DNA of 64,000 nucleotides. Origin: Nitrosospira multiformis (lineage in GTDB: Bacteria; Pseudomonadota; Gammaproteobacteria; Burkholderiales; Nitrosomonadaceae). Each line of letters opens with the position of its first letter. Within the stretch, counting starts at the first letter, position 1. The notes beneath the pieces were generated by a model. The model worked only from the letters and a program-made list of their open reading frames with translations, made no database searches and was not told the origin of the DNA. Location: assembly GCA_017306155.1 (NCBI GenBank), contig JAFKJB010000013.1, positions 53,159-117,158 on the forward strand, in the 5' to 3' direction. The translations under genes and the position numbers were made by a program. Shown here piece by piece: positions 7,164 to 15,494 of the stretch.

Positions 7164-7454
7164 ATGAGAGAGAAGACGACTATCGTTTCAGTAGGAATGA
7201 GCGGACTCGTGATAGTAATGCTTGCGGGATGCGGTACCCGCACCACCCAGGAAGACGTCAGATCCGTTGACTGGTATGAGGCGCATGCAACGGAACGAAC
7301 TGCAAAGCTAAATGATTGCATGACCAATCCGCATACGCTGGATGCAACGCCCGATTGTGTCAATGCGAGCCGTGCTGAAAATAACGTTAAAGCAACGACC
7401 AAGTGGGCTACGCCAGACGAAGGTGTCCGCACTGAGCCCACTATAAGCAATTAG
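7164..7454 (+). CDS. EexN-family lipoprotein
   Basis: Lipoprotein with signal peptide and lipobox LAGC at about residue 21. The mature part matches the EexN pattern: VDWYEAHATERTAKLNDC, then CVNASRAENN, with the two conserved cysteines presumably disulfide-linked. EexN of IncN plasmids causes entry exclusion, blocking conjugative transfer into cells already holding the plasmid. Chromosomal family members are common and their role is unclear. No conjugation gene is nearby. I chose the ATG at 7164 because the upstream part of the frame has no signal-peptide character. A stem-loop followed by T residues lies 120 bases downstream. Confidence 0.78.
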   Translation: MREKTTIVSVGMSGLVIVMLAGCGTRTTQEDVRSVDWYEAHATERTAKLNDCMTNPHTLDATPDCVNASRAENNVKATTKWATPDEGVRTEPTISN

Positions 7455-7574
7455 CAATTAAGAACGAACAGGAGGATGCTGACTTCCCGCGATGTAAAGA
7501 AGGTACGAAGTAAGCGGAGGTTGGCTCGGATGCTGCCTGTAAGATTGCTGAACTATCGGCAACAAAGTGCTTTG

Positions 7575-7606
7575 ATCGTACCACGGGAGGAACTGGTACG
7601 ATTTTT
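7575..7606 (+). terminator. Possible rho-independent terminator
   Basis: ATCGTACCA (7575-7583) pairs exactly with TGGTACGAT (7594-7602), with a 10-base loop and five T residues at 7602-7606. It would end transcription from the EexN-like gene. The rest of 7455-7928 holds no convincing gene; a copy of the sequence AGGGTCTGTTAACA, shared with 51677, lies at 7791-7804. Confidence 0.5.
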
Positions 7607-7928
7607 GAGTTTGAGAACTACTACAGCGAATATTGTCGACCGAACCGCGCCACGCTCCAGTTTCCTTTCCGTGGTTTTCGAGAAATTCCTTGAAGCACTG
7701 TTAGCACTGTTCGTACGGGCTTTTATTGCCCCAGAGCGTCCCCCAGCCCTTCAAGGAAGCCCTGTGGTTCATAATCGAGATTTCCCGGGCAGGGTCTGTT
7801 AACATTTGTATTCCCCGGCATGCTGCTTGCCGTAACAGGTCAAGATAACTGGATCAAGAAGACAGTTCTTGGGCAAGGAGAAGGTCGGCTGCATAAATCC
7901 CGATTGCGCAGATGCTCAAGAGAGACGG

Positions 7929-8615
7929 TCAGATTTCTATTATGGCTTTCAAGGGCAGGTGATCCGATGCAATCCGTGCGAGGCCGCTGGTATGAGCTTC
8001 GAGGCTTTTCAGTCGGCGGCGGGGATGCACCCACAGACGGTCCAGCGCCATAAAAGGTTTTCGCGCGGGAAATGTGGCGCAATGAGGGGGACGCTTGAAG
8101 TGAGCGTGCAACCAGCGAAGAGGACGCCCCCACAGGAACCACTCATTGAGATCGCCCATTAACACATAGGTCTCCGTAAGACGGATTTCAAACAGCCTGA
8201 GCAGGTGGCGCACCTGTTGCCGTCGTTCCCAAGGTCGCAGGCCGAGGTGGGTTGCAACCACATGCACTTGTCGTTCGTTCCAGGCAAGAGTGACATCAAG
8301 CGCCCCGCGCGGCTCCCGCCCCGGCAGGGTGAGATCTATCCGATTTACCGCCACGACCGGAAGCCTCGTTAACAGGGCATTTCCATAATGGTGTGTTCGG
8401 CGTACCAGGGTTGGTCCGGCAATGGCGGTGAGGCCGGTCTTCGCTGCGAAATAATCCAGCAGGTCATGACCTTCAATCTGGTGATGCTCTACTTCCTGCA
8501 GAGCGACTATATCCGCATTCATCTCCTGCAGAACGTCTATGATGCGGTCAGGCTTAAAGCGTCCATCGGCGCCGATGCAACCGTGTATATTGTAGGTGGC
8601 CAATGTCATTTGCAT
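7929..8615 (-). CDS. Endonuclease/exonuclease/phosphatase (EEP) family hydrolase
   Basis: Metal-dependent phosphohydrolase of the EEP superfamily (DNase I / AP endonuclease / phosphatase fold). The start TLATYNIHGCIGADG, the motif ADIVALQEVE with its metal-binding glutamate, the segment VLMGDLNEW and the C-terminal SDHLPL with the catalytic histidine are all present. It has no signal peptide and, at 228 aa, is a minimal domain. It lies 92 bases downstream of the PLD-VTT gene on the same strand. These three modules (PLD, VTT, EEP) recur together or fused in proteobacteria, suggesting joint action on phospholipid or a related phosphodiester. The substrate is unknown. Confidence 0.88.
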   Translation of the reverse strand: MQMTLATYNIHGCIGADGRFKPDRIIDVLQEMNADIVALQEVEHHQIEGHDLLDYFAAKTGLTAIAGPTLVRRTHHYGNALLTRLPVVAVNRIDLTLPGREPRGALDVTLAWNERQVHVVATHLGLRPWERRQQVRHLLRLFEIRLTETYVLMGDLNEWFLWGRPLRWLHAHFKRPPHCATFPARKPFMALDRLWVHPRRRLKSLEAHTSGLARIASDHLPLKAIIEI

Positions 8616-8707
8616 AGAATTTCATGAATCCCCGTTTTTTTATCCGAACAGGTGTTTAAACTGAAAGCTGCCGGGCTGAAAGCAGGGAGCCGGCGCCCGG
8701 GCAAGCT

Positions 8708-10861
8708 TCAGTCAGCTTGAGTAACTGGTGATGCGTTCATCGTCTCACGGCGTCGATTCACCCATCTCCAGCATGCCCATGTGATAACGATTATGATCGC
8801 AGCAACGGCAACCAATGCGGTAAACGCGGGCAGGTCAGGTTTCTGGATAGCGGCAGCCAGCTGATCCGTAAAAACGGATATGCCGGTTATCCCTGGCAGC
8901 AAACCTATTGCGCTTCCCAGCATGAAATCCCGGAAACGGATCCGTGACGCTCCTGCAACGAGATTGATGACCGTGAATGGGGCGAGCGGTAGAATCCTGA
9001 GAGTGATGATAGTCATCAGACCGCGCCGGGCCAGGCGTTTATTCAGTTCCCTGATTTTTCTTCCGGCAAAGCGCCAAACTGTATGGCGTCCTACCAGATG
9101 GCCGATACCGTAGCTGGAAGCCCCACTCAATAGCGCCCCCGTCATCGAATAGAGAAAACCGTACCAGGGGCCAAATACCAGCGCACATACCACAATAAGC
9201 ACAGTGAGTGGAAATGCAACCAGGCCACCTAGAAGAAATATGGCGAGCGTAATGAATGGAGCAGTTGGGGCGCGCTCGAATTCAGCGGCAAGCGTTACCA
9301 GGGTACTGATGTCTATCCATTCCTTGAGCGGCGACCAGCGCCATGCGGCCGCGAGCGCCACTACACTGACCAGTATCGATACGATAAGACCGATGTGACT
9401 TCGCGCAGGGGCGCGTTCTCCCTCGGGAATAAGCTTCGCCATCAGCAGGCTTGCATCGAGCGGCTTGTCCGGATCCACGATATCCTCGTCCGGCACCAGG
9501 GCATCCACATCGGCATCGACCCGAAACCGCCACGGACGTAAGGTACGGCCATGACCTCGCAACACTTCGATCGTATGTATCAGCGACCCTTCCTGGGCGA
9601 GGCGCTCTTCGATTTTATCAGCCTCCATGTCTAAATGTTCGGCAAGCAGACGGGTTCTAAAACCCGCTATTGCCCGGCCTATATCCTCTCTGCCATTCGC
9701 TTCAAGCATAAGATCGCATTCGGTATCCAGTCCCATGGAGCGATTATTGAGATTGGCCGATCCGATACGCAGCCGCTCATCGTCAATGATGATGACCTTG
9801 GAGTGGACATTGACGCACTCGTTGACAAGCCGGGGTATGCACGGCTCGTAAAGGGCCAGGCGGTGGTGCCGATCTGCGGCGACCAGGCGCTTGAGCAAGC
9901 GCTCGCGCAGTACATCCATTGTGTATTGCGATAGCCAGCCGACTGTCTGTTCCGCCAGCAGCATGACGACTTCCGGTCCGTGCTCTTCCTCCAGTCGCCG
10001 AACCAGTGCATCCGCTACGATGTGGGTAGTAAAATACTGCGCTTCGATATAGATGTTATCGCGCGCGGAGGCGATCAGATCCAGCACCAGCCGTTCCACC
10101 TCACGCACTTCTTTCTGGTTTTCATATTCGGGAACAGTGCGGGCGATTGCGACCTCGATGTTCTCAACGTCAGGTGCAAGATAATCCGGCCAGCAGTTTT
10201 GCTCTCTCCTGACCCTGGGAGCAGAAAGTTTCTGTCCCGTTGCAAGAAACCACCGCTCACGCGCCAATTCTCCCAGTGCGGTTGCGATCGGGCCGGAAAC
10301 CATCATCTGGATATCGTGATAGGGCTGGGGTATGGGTTCTGTCAGCAGATCCCTGCGGCGCTCGTCACACGCCGCGTGCTCAGTGGTGTCCCAGCGACCC
10401 AGCGTCAGATCCAGCCCACCCACAAACGCCACCTGGTCATCGACCACCACGACTTTCTGGTGATGCGAGGCTCCGGCGGGATGGTGATCATCAAGATGAA
10501 AATGTAAGCGTCGGTGGCCATTCCATCGTTGTTTATAAAGAGGAAGCCATTCGCGGTCTGATGCAAATAGCATAATAAAATCCCAGTCGAGGACATGAAC
10601 GTGGAGATTTCTGTTACGCTTGACCAGGCTGTTGAGGAAGTCACCGAGGGTGATAGGCCAGTCATCGGGTTCCTCATCCCGTACCAGTTTCAACCTGCTG
10701 TCGATGTCCCAGGCCATGATCAATATGGAACGGCGGGCGTATTTTACCGTTTCCCGGAAAGCACGAAAAAAATCCGCTCCATCAACGATAAAAGCAGCCT
10801 TGTCCGCGTTTTCGATGCGCCAGCAGTTATTCCTCGGCTTCAGGATGGATGATCCGCTCAT
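8708..10861 (-). CDS. Phospholipase D-like / VTT (SNARE-associated, DedA-like) fusion protein
   Basis: Two PLD half-domains form one active site. HxKxxxxD motifs appear as HHQKVVVVDD near residue 133 and VHSKVIIIDD near residue 350 (counting from the ATG at 10861), each followed by the usual GG or GSAN. This is the cardiolipin-synthase/phosphatidyltransferase superfamily. From about residue 490 there are roughly six membrane segments of the VTT/SNARE-associated family (FGPWYGFLYSMTGALLSG), related to the DedA lipid-scramblase fold. The combination suggests lipid head-group chemistry coupled to flipping in the inner membrane. I chose 10861 over the upstream start at 10930, which would lengthen the overlap with the 123-aa gene upstream. 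With 717 residues the fusion is complete. Confidence 0.9.
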   Translation of the reverse strand: MSGSSILKPRNNCWRIENADKAAFIVDGADFFRAFRETVKYARRSILIMAWDIDSRLKLVRDEEPDDWPITLGDFLNSLVKRNRNLHVHVLDWDFIMLFASDREWLPLYKQRWNGHRRLHFHLDDHHPAGASHHQKVVVVDDQVAFVGGLDLTLGRWDTTEHAACDERRRDLLTEPIPQPYHDIQMMVSGPIATALGELARERWFLATGQKLSAPRVRREQNCWPDYLAPDVENIEVAIARTVPEYENQKEVREVERLVLDLIASARDNIYIEAQYFTTHIVADALVRRLEEEHGPEVVMLLAEQTVGWLSQYTMDVLRERLLKRLVAADRHHRLALYEPCIPRLVNECVNVHSKVIIIDDERLRIGSANLNNRSMGLDTECDLMLEANGREDIGRAIAGFRTRLLAEHLDMEADKIEERLAQEGSLIHTIEVLRGHGRTLRPWRFRVDADVDALVPDEDIVDPDKPLDASLLMAKLIPEGERAPARSHIGLIVSILVSVVALAAAWRWSPLKEWIDISTLVTLAAEFERAPTAPFITLAIFLLGGLVAFPLTVLIVVCALVFGPWYGFLYSMTGALLSGASSYGIGHLVGRHTVWRFAGRKIRELNKRLARRGLMTIITLRILPLAPFTVINLVAGASRIRFRDFMLGSAIGLLPGITGISVFTDQLAAAIQKPDLPAFTALVAVAAIIIVITWACWRWVNRRRETMNASPVTQAD

Positions 10862-11198
10862 TGCTTTTGAGATTTGCACCGGGAAGTATGATAAAGATTT
10901 TTGCAGGACTTGAAACCTGCACCATCGCACGAACGGCGGTTAGAGGCTCTGTGAGCAAGCTGAATTCCTCCAGGCCGCTGACGGCTGCAATATGAACAAG
11001 CAGTTCCGGTCCACCTGCCGCGTCAATCTCTTCGAGTTGAGCCGGGGGTTCTCCGGGATGGAGCGTTTCAAACAGGGCATGGTTATAGTTGGAGGGGAGG
11101 GTTATTTCTATTCGCTGTGCCCCTTCCAGTAGCGGGGGTATTGATTCAATCGTTTCACGTCCACGCCAGGGCAATTTGATCAACGGTTCTTTTTCCAT
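10827..11198 (-). CDS. Conserved hypothetical protein, 123 aa, upstream of PLD-VTT
   Basis: Soluble protein with no recognised domain. It has alternating hydrophobic strands (LLVHIAAVSGLEEFSLL, AKIFIILPG) suggesting a small alpha/beta fold. Its 3-prime end overlaps the start of the PLD-VTT gene by about 35 bases, so the two are almost certainly in one operon and probably translationally coupled. The 418 bases upstream (11199-11616) contain only low-quality ORFs, and I see no promoter I would defend. Confidence 0.6.
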   Translation of the reverse strand: MEKEPLIKLPWRGRETIESIPPLLEGAQRIEITLPSNYNHALFETLHPGEPPAQLEEIDAAGGPELLVHIAAVSGLEEFSLLTEPLTAVRAMVQVSSPAKIFIILPGANLKSNERIIHPEAEE

Positions 11199-11616
11199 CT
11201 CAAGGTTATCCTATGGTTGAGAAGCTGCTTCGCCCTTAAAAATAACTCAGCACCAGCCATGGCTCGCGGTCTACTGGAGCATCCTGTCATGGCCGTTCGT
11301 TGCGCATGGCAAACCCCCGATGGAGGATTGCGGATAAGCCAGCTCTGGAATGCCGAGGTTATACCATGGTCGATGAAGGTGATAATGCCTGAGCTATCGC
11401 TTCGTGTTCCGTTCGTTTTCGTACATAAAGGGCACGGACTTGATAATGGAAGATGAAGCGCTCTCGATGTGAACGGGAAGCGAAGCACCTGGCACCCGAT
11501 GAGGGAAGGGCTGCGGGTTGGATGCGGAAAGATGTGGCTTCGGTATGTCGGGAAGGAAGCTCCCACAGCGCGATTCAGGAGTTCTGACAGCGCAAGCCGG
11601 ATAACAACTACAACAA

Positions 11617-11973
11617 CTACCAGTTATCCAGTACATTCAACCGCATGCGCAAGGTCTCAATTTCATCCAGTAACTGCAGGGCAAGTGCAACTCCCGCAAG
11701 ATTGACGCCAAGATCGCTTTGCAGCCGGAGTGCCATCCTGGCGCGATGCATCTGTATCCCGGTAAAGCGCCAGCAATGCGGCTCATGCTCTTCCGTCATA
11801 ATCTGCGGGGTAATCAACCCTTCATCCACCAATTCGATGATATAGCCACTTTGTACCGAGCATGCGTGGCTGAGCTCCGTCAGTGTCAATGCGTTCTGTT
11901 CATCGACAAGAGTTACCGATAGTTCCGGCGGTGGTGAAGGCGTGTTGTTCCGATGACCGTTTTCGTCGCTCAT
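11617..11973 (-). CDS. cbpM: Chaperone modulator CbpM-like protein
   Basis: Small MerR-like helix-turn-helix protein: [26 protein letters not shown] at the N-terminal third and a C-terminal helix [12 protein letters not shown]. CbpM binds the J-domain of CbpA and inhibits both its DnaJ-like co-chaperone and DNA-binding activities. Its start overlaps the end of the cbpA-like gene by four bases (ATGA type), the classic cbpA-cbpM operon. The 118-aa length is near that of E. coli CbpM (101). The about 20-residue polar N-terminal extension ([15 protein letters not shown]) is not part of the known fold. Confidence 0.85.
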   Translation of the reverse strand: MSDENGHRNNTPSPPPELSVTLVDEQNALTLTELSHACSVQSGYIIELVDEGLITPQIMTEEHEPHCWRFTGIQMHRARMALRLQSDLGVNLAGVALALQLLDEIETLRMRLNVLDNW

Positions 11974-12953
11974 GTCTGCACTCCCAGTTTGGCCCGCGGG
12001 TTGAACGATTTGAATTGCTCTGCCATGCTGCGGTAAAAGGCCTTGTCTTTTTCATCCGTGGCTGGAGGCGGTGCAATGCGCAATACGACGTAGAAATCCC
12101 CTGGTGTTTTACCGGGAATGCCGCGTCCTCTTAACCGCAGCTTCCGTCCGGTAGTGGAATCAGCAGGTATTTTCAAGTCAACCATTCCTTCCGGAGTGGG
12201 AACAGTGACCGTTGCACCCAAGGCCGCTTCCCATGGTGCTACCGGCAGGTCAAGATAGACGTCGTACTCATCCACCCGGTAGATCGGATGGGGGCGGAAT
12301 TCGACTTCCAGATACAGGTCGCCGGCTTTTCCTTGACCGTGCCCGGGTGCGCCCTTACCCGTGAGGCGAATGTACTGCCTGGGCCGAATACCACGGGGGA
12401 TAACTACATTCAACTTATGTTCGCGGGTTGATACATGCCCTTCTGCATCGACCTCCGGTACTTGCAGCGAAATAGTGTGGGTGGCGCCGTGATATGAATC
12501 TTCCAGATCGATCATTATCTTGGCGTACCGATCCTCGCCAGGGGCATGAAAGAAAGCTCCACCAGGCCCTCCATGGGTTTCTCCTCCGCGTCGCGCCTGC
12601 TCTGCACGAAAACTGCGTCCAAACAGGGATTCGAAAAATTCGCTGAACTGGGAAGCATCGGCTCCTGTAAATCCCTGTTGCGAAAACTCGAAGCCGGCAT
12701 TCCAATCCGGCGGGGGACGAAATTCCTGATCGGCTTTCCAGTTTGTGCCAAGGCGATCATATGCTACGCGCTTCTCTGGATCTTTGAGGACCTCATAGGC
12801 TTCACCCAATTCCTTGAAGCGGGCTTCCGCCTGCGGATCTTTGCTGACATCCGGATGATATTTGCGTGCCAGTTTCCGGTAAGCGCGCTTGATGTCATCC
12901 TGAGAGGCATCGCGGGGGACGCCCATGATTTTGTAGTAATCCTTGAATTCCAT
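11970..12953 (-). CDS. cbpA: Curved-DNA-binding J-domain protein CbpA
   Basis: DnaJ homologue lacking the zinc-finger region. The J-domain at residues about 4-70 has the HPD motif (YHPDVSKDP) that stimulates DnaK. A G/F-rich linker ([14 protein letters not shown]) is followed by two DnaJ C-terminal beta-barrel domains ([44 protein letters not shown]). CbpA acts as a DnaK co-chaperone and as a nucleoid protein with preference for curved DNA in stationary phase. Length (327 aa) is normal. It is the first gene of an operon with the cbpM-like gene, which modulates it. Confidence 0.93.
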   Translation of the reverse strand: MEFKDYYKIMGVPRDASQDDIKRAYRKLARKYHPDVSKDPQAEARFKELGEAYEVLKDPEKRVAYDRLGTNWKADQEFRPPPDWNAGFEFSQQGFTGADASQFSEFFESLFGRSFRAEQARRGGETHGGPGGAFFHAPGEDRYAKIMIDLEDSYHGATHTISLQVPEVDAEGHVSTREHKLNVVIPRGIRPRQYIRLTGKGAPGHGQGKAGDLYLEVEFRPHPIYRVDEYDVYLDLPVAPWEAALGATVTVPTPEGMVDLKIPADSTTGRKLRLRGRGIPGKTPGDFYVVLRIAPPPATDEKDKAFYRSMAEQFKSFNPRAKLGVQT

Positions 12954-13238
12954 TGCGATTACGGCGGAAAGAGACCGTTATGAGATTGAGATTTCAAGCA
13001 TAGCCAATCCCGCTGAGAATGTAACTACTGCTGTACCAAACTCTAGCCAAAATGGCTTATTTGGTGGTGACCTGAACCAGGATTACGAGCAAGGTTGACG
13101 TCGTCCGCACAATCAGGAAGCCATGCTCGCCGTAGCGCAGCCTGCCGATATCGGCTATTCAATATATTGGAGCAGGCATCTGAGGCCCATTGTCGTCTCA
13201 TATCCCCGCTATAAAGACTTATGCGTCACTCCATGAGG

Positions 13239-13787
13239 TCATTTCTCATAATCGATGCCCCATTTTCTGGCCCGCCAGGCGAGCGCAAGGAGTAATAATC
13301 CCGAAACGATGGCGTACATGGCGATTATCCAAACCAGGGCCAATGCGCCCGCACCAGGGAAGAAGAACACGAACGCACCGAACGCAATGGAGACGATGCC
13401 GTTGAGAATCAGGAACCCTTCTCCATGGATGATTTTGCGTAACCGGATGGCCATTGCAATATCCACAATCCCGCTTGCCAGTGCGGTTGCTCCTATTATC
13501 AGCACGAGCACTACGGCCGTCAGATCGGGAAGCATGAACGCTGTTACACCCGCTCCAATCCCTACTACTCCCCACAATAGCATCAGCCACCAGTCATGAT
13601 GGGTTTTCCGGCTCTGGAATGCTGCCACAGCGGATACCACGCCCTGAATGAGAGCATAGGCAGCAAACATGACAAGCAGCCACAGGAGCGTGATTCCAGG
13701 CCAGAGTGCTGCCAGGATACCGAACACCAGGGATATGGCGCCCCGGAGCGCCAGCGAACGCCATGATTTAGAAAACAGTTCGTTCAT
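13239..13787 (-). CDS. HdeD-family membrane protein (DUF308)
   Basis: Inner-membrane protein of six hydrophobic segments with the DUF308 repeats (ISLVFGILAALWPGITLLWLL; later FLILNGIVSIAFGAFVFFFPG). E. coli HdeD contributes to acid resistance at high cell density, by an unknown mechanism. The 182-aa length fits. It is transcribed on the same strand as cbpA but separated by 285 bases. The 346-base interval upstream (13788-14134) is AT-rich and holds no gene I can support. Confidence 0.88.
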   Translation of the reverse strand: MNELFSKSWRSLALRGAISLVFGILAALWPGITLLWLLVMFAAYALIQGVVSAVAAFQSRKTHHDWWLMLLWGVVGIGAGVTAFMLPDLTAVVLVLIIGATALASGIVDIAMAIRLRKIIHGEGFLILNGIVSIAFGAFVFFFPGAGALALVWIIAMYAIVSGLLLLALAWRARKWGIDYEK

Positions 13788-14137
13788 GATGCTACCTCTC
13801 TTTTTTCAAAGTAATGTGTACAAAGAATGAACATGCAGCGCATTTAATTGCCGGATCCCTCTGTAATTTTAGAAAATCCATTTATCATTAAAGAAAAAAA
13901 TGTCCCGCAGCATTCAGTGTTGTTGATATCTTCCATTAATTCAATGACTGATGCCGTGCGTTAACCGACATAAGACGGATGGGTGCGGGGAAAATCTGCC
14001 CGTTATGTGCGGTGGGACACAGCCAGAAGGCCGACGGTTAGGGTAAGGTTGGAATCGATTCGAACTTGCCGGCAGTCATCCCCGCTTTGGAGGCCTTCGG
14101 TTCATGCCTGTCAGCATATATGCACTATGGGTGAATG

Positions 14138-14485
14138 ATGGCCGCAGATGAAAAGCCTTTCTCCAGGCGGATGCGAGGGCGTGAGGAAACGGGAACGCTG
14201 ACAGAACGAGTGGACTTGCCCAAGCTGGAACCAGGCGTCGAGGATCAGGCAGAGCAGCAGATGTTGTTGCCGCATGAGCGCGACGAGACAACTCGGCCAA
14301 CTGGCACGAGCCACCGGGGGAACGAGCAGACCCGCGAGGTAATCGAGCAGGCACATGACGATACGAAGCAGGGTCTGAAGGATACGGACCGGCGCGGAAT
14401 ACCCTCCGATATAGTCGATTCTGATATCCCGGCTGCAGATGATATTCCTGGAGTCTCCCGCGACAGAAACGTAAAGAAGCATTGA
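14138..14485 (+). CDS. Hydrophilic conserved hypothetical protein, about 115 aa
   Basis: Highly charged protein, likely disordered, rich in Glu, Arg, Asp and Thr. Segments such as MLLPHERDETT, EVIEQAHDDTKQGLKDTDRRGIPSDI are visible. Proteins of this type occur in many beta-proteobacteria without known function. No signal peptide or membrane segment is present. It precedes a secreted protein and a large MscS channel on the same strand. I chose the second of two adjacent ATGs; either is possible. Codon use is that of neighbouring real genes and no competing frame is better. Confidence 0.6.
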   Translation: MAADEKPFSRRMRGREETGTLTERVDLPKLEPGVEDQAEQQMLLPHERDETTRPTGTSHRGNEQTREVIEQAHDDTKQGLKDTDRRGIPSDIVDSDIPAADDIPGVSRDRNVKKH

Positions 14486-14612
14486 AGTGCTTGCATTTTG
14501 TACTCATACAGCAGGGAATGAGAAGAGCAGAAAAGACAAAACGCTATCATTCCAGTGTTCTCAACCAGACAAGCGGCGGCAAGCCCCTGAGGTAAGCCCC
14601 GGAGGCCGGTTA

Positions 14613-15101
14613 ATGAAAACTTTTAAACACATTCTTATAGATGTGATTGTATTTGCATTTTTCCTGGGAGGTATTACCTCCAGTCCTGGTTTTGCTCAAG
14701 CAGGACCAGATCCCTCCTCTACTCCTGTTGCGCTCCCGCCTGTGCAATCACAAGGTCAGACCGAATATTTGACAGGAGGTATCGGGGCGGATGAGTCGGA
14801 GGCAATACTGCAGCAAGCGCGTGCCTGGCCTCTGGTACTCGAGCTTGCCCAGAATGGCCCGACTCGTGCTGCCTACATCAGCGATGTTAGTGTTACGATC
14901 AAGGACGGGTCGGGGAAGATAATTCTCGACACGATTACCGAAGGACCCTTTCTGCTTGTCAGGCTTGCGCCTGGAAGATATTCGCTCGATGCTTCTTATC
15001 AAGCGAAGACGCTTCATCGTGCTGTGAGCATAGGGAAAGGGGGCAGCAACAGGATAATCTTGCTATGGCCTGCTTCCGGGAAAGAGGGAGGCAGTCAATA
15101 G
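14613..15101 (+). CDS. Exported carboxypeptidase-regulatory-like protein, 162 aa
   Basis: A Sec signal peptide covers residues about 1-30 (ends near GFAQA). The mature domain has a beta-sandwich pattern (VSVTIKDGSGKIILDTITEGPFLLVRLAPGRYSLDASY). It resembles the carboxypeptidase regulatory or transthyretin-like fold used in periplasmic proteins for adhesion or sensing. Its length suggests a single domain. I chose the ATG at 14613, preceded by a GGAGG-type site, because the longer frame lacks a signal peptide at its start. It may respond to envelope stress with the MscS gene downstream, but the 390-base gap argues for separate transcription. Confidence 0.72.
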   Translation: MKTFKHILIDVIVFAFFLGGITSSPGFAQAGPDPSSTPVALPPVQSQGQTEYLTGGIGADESEAILQQARAWPLVLELAQNGPTRAAYISDVSVTIKDGSGKIILDTITEGPFLLVRLAPGRYSLDASYQAKTLHRAVSIGKGGSNRIILLWPASGKEGGSQ

Positions 15102-15494
15102 GGGGCTAAACAGCCAGGGGATGTCTTTTGGAGATTTAACAGGAACAATTCTGGGAGTACATTCCTTGATGAACGGCAGGAGTTGCGGACAAAACCTGTA
15201 GTCCCGCCCGTCCAGGCGATTGTGAAACCAGTCGACAATCAGTTTCCCCTGCCCATCGTGGGTTTTCAGGCTGAACCACGAATGGGGACGGGGTTCCGCC
15301 AGATTTCTTTGTCTCCCTTCTGTGGCTTTTGCCCGACTCCGGCGAGGGTGCTGCGTGCCAGGAATAGCAATTCCGACTGCGCTTTACTGTCAGGTGATCG
15401 ATTCAGGCCGGTGTTCCCATCCGCATAAACCGATAGCAGTTCCGGGCCGGACGGGCCTCTGAACCTGATCGGTTGTCGCAAATAATATCTTGCC

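Noticed and set aside
7476-7802. 108-aa plus-strand ORF after the EexN-like gene
   Set aside because: Contains the likely terminator and has no domain or codon-use support.
14041-14075. GGAATCGATTCGAAC resembling a tRNA T-loop
   Set aside because: No cloverleaf can be formed; it is only a short palindrome.
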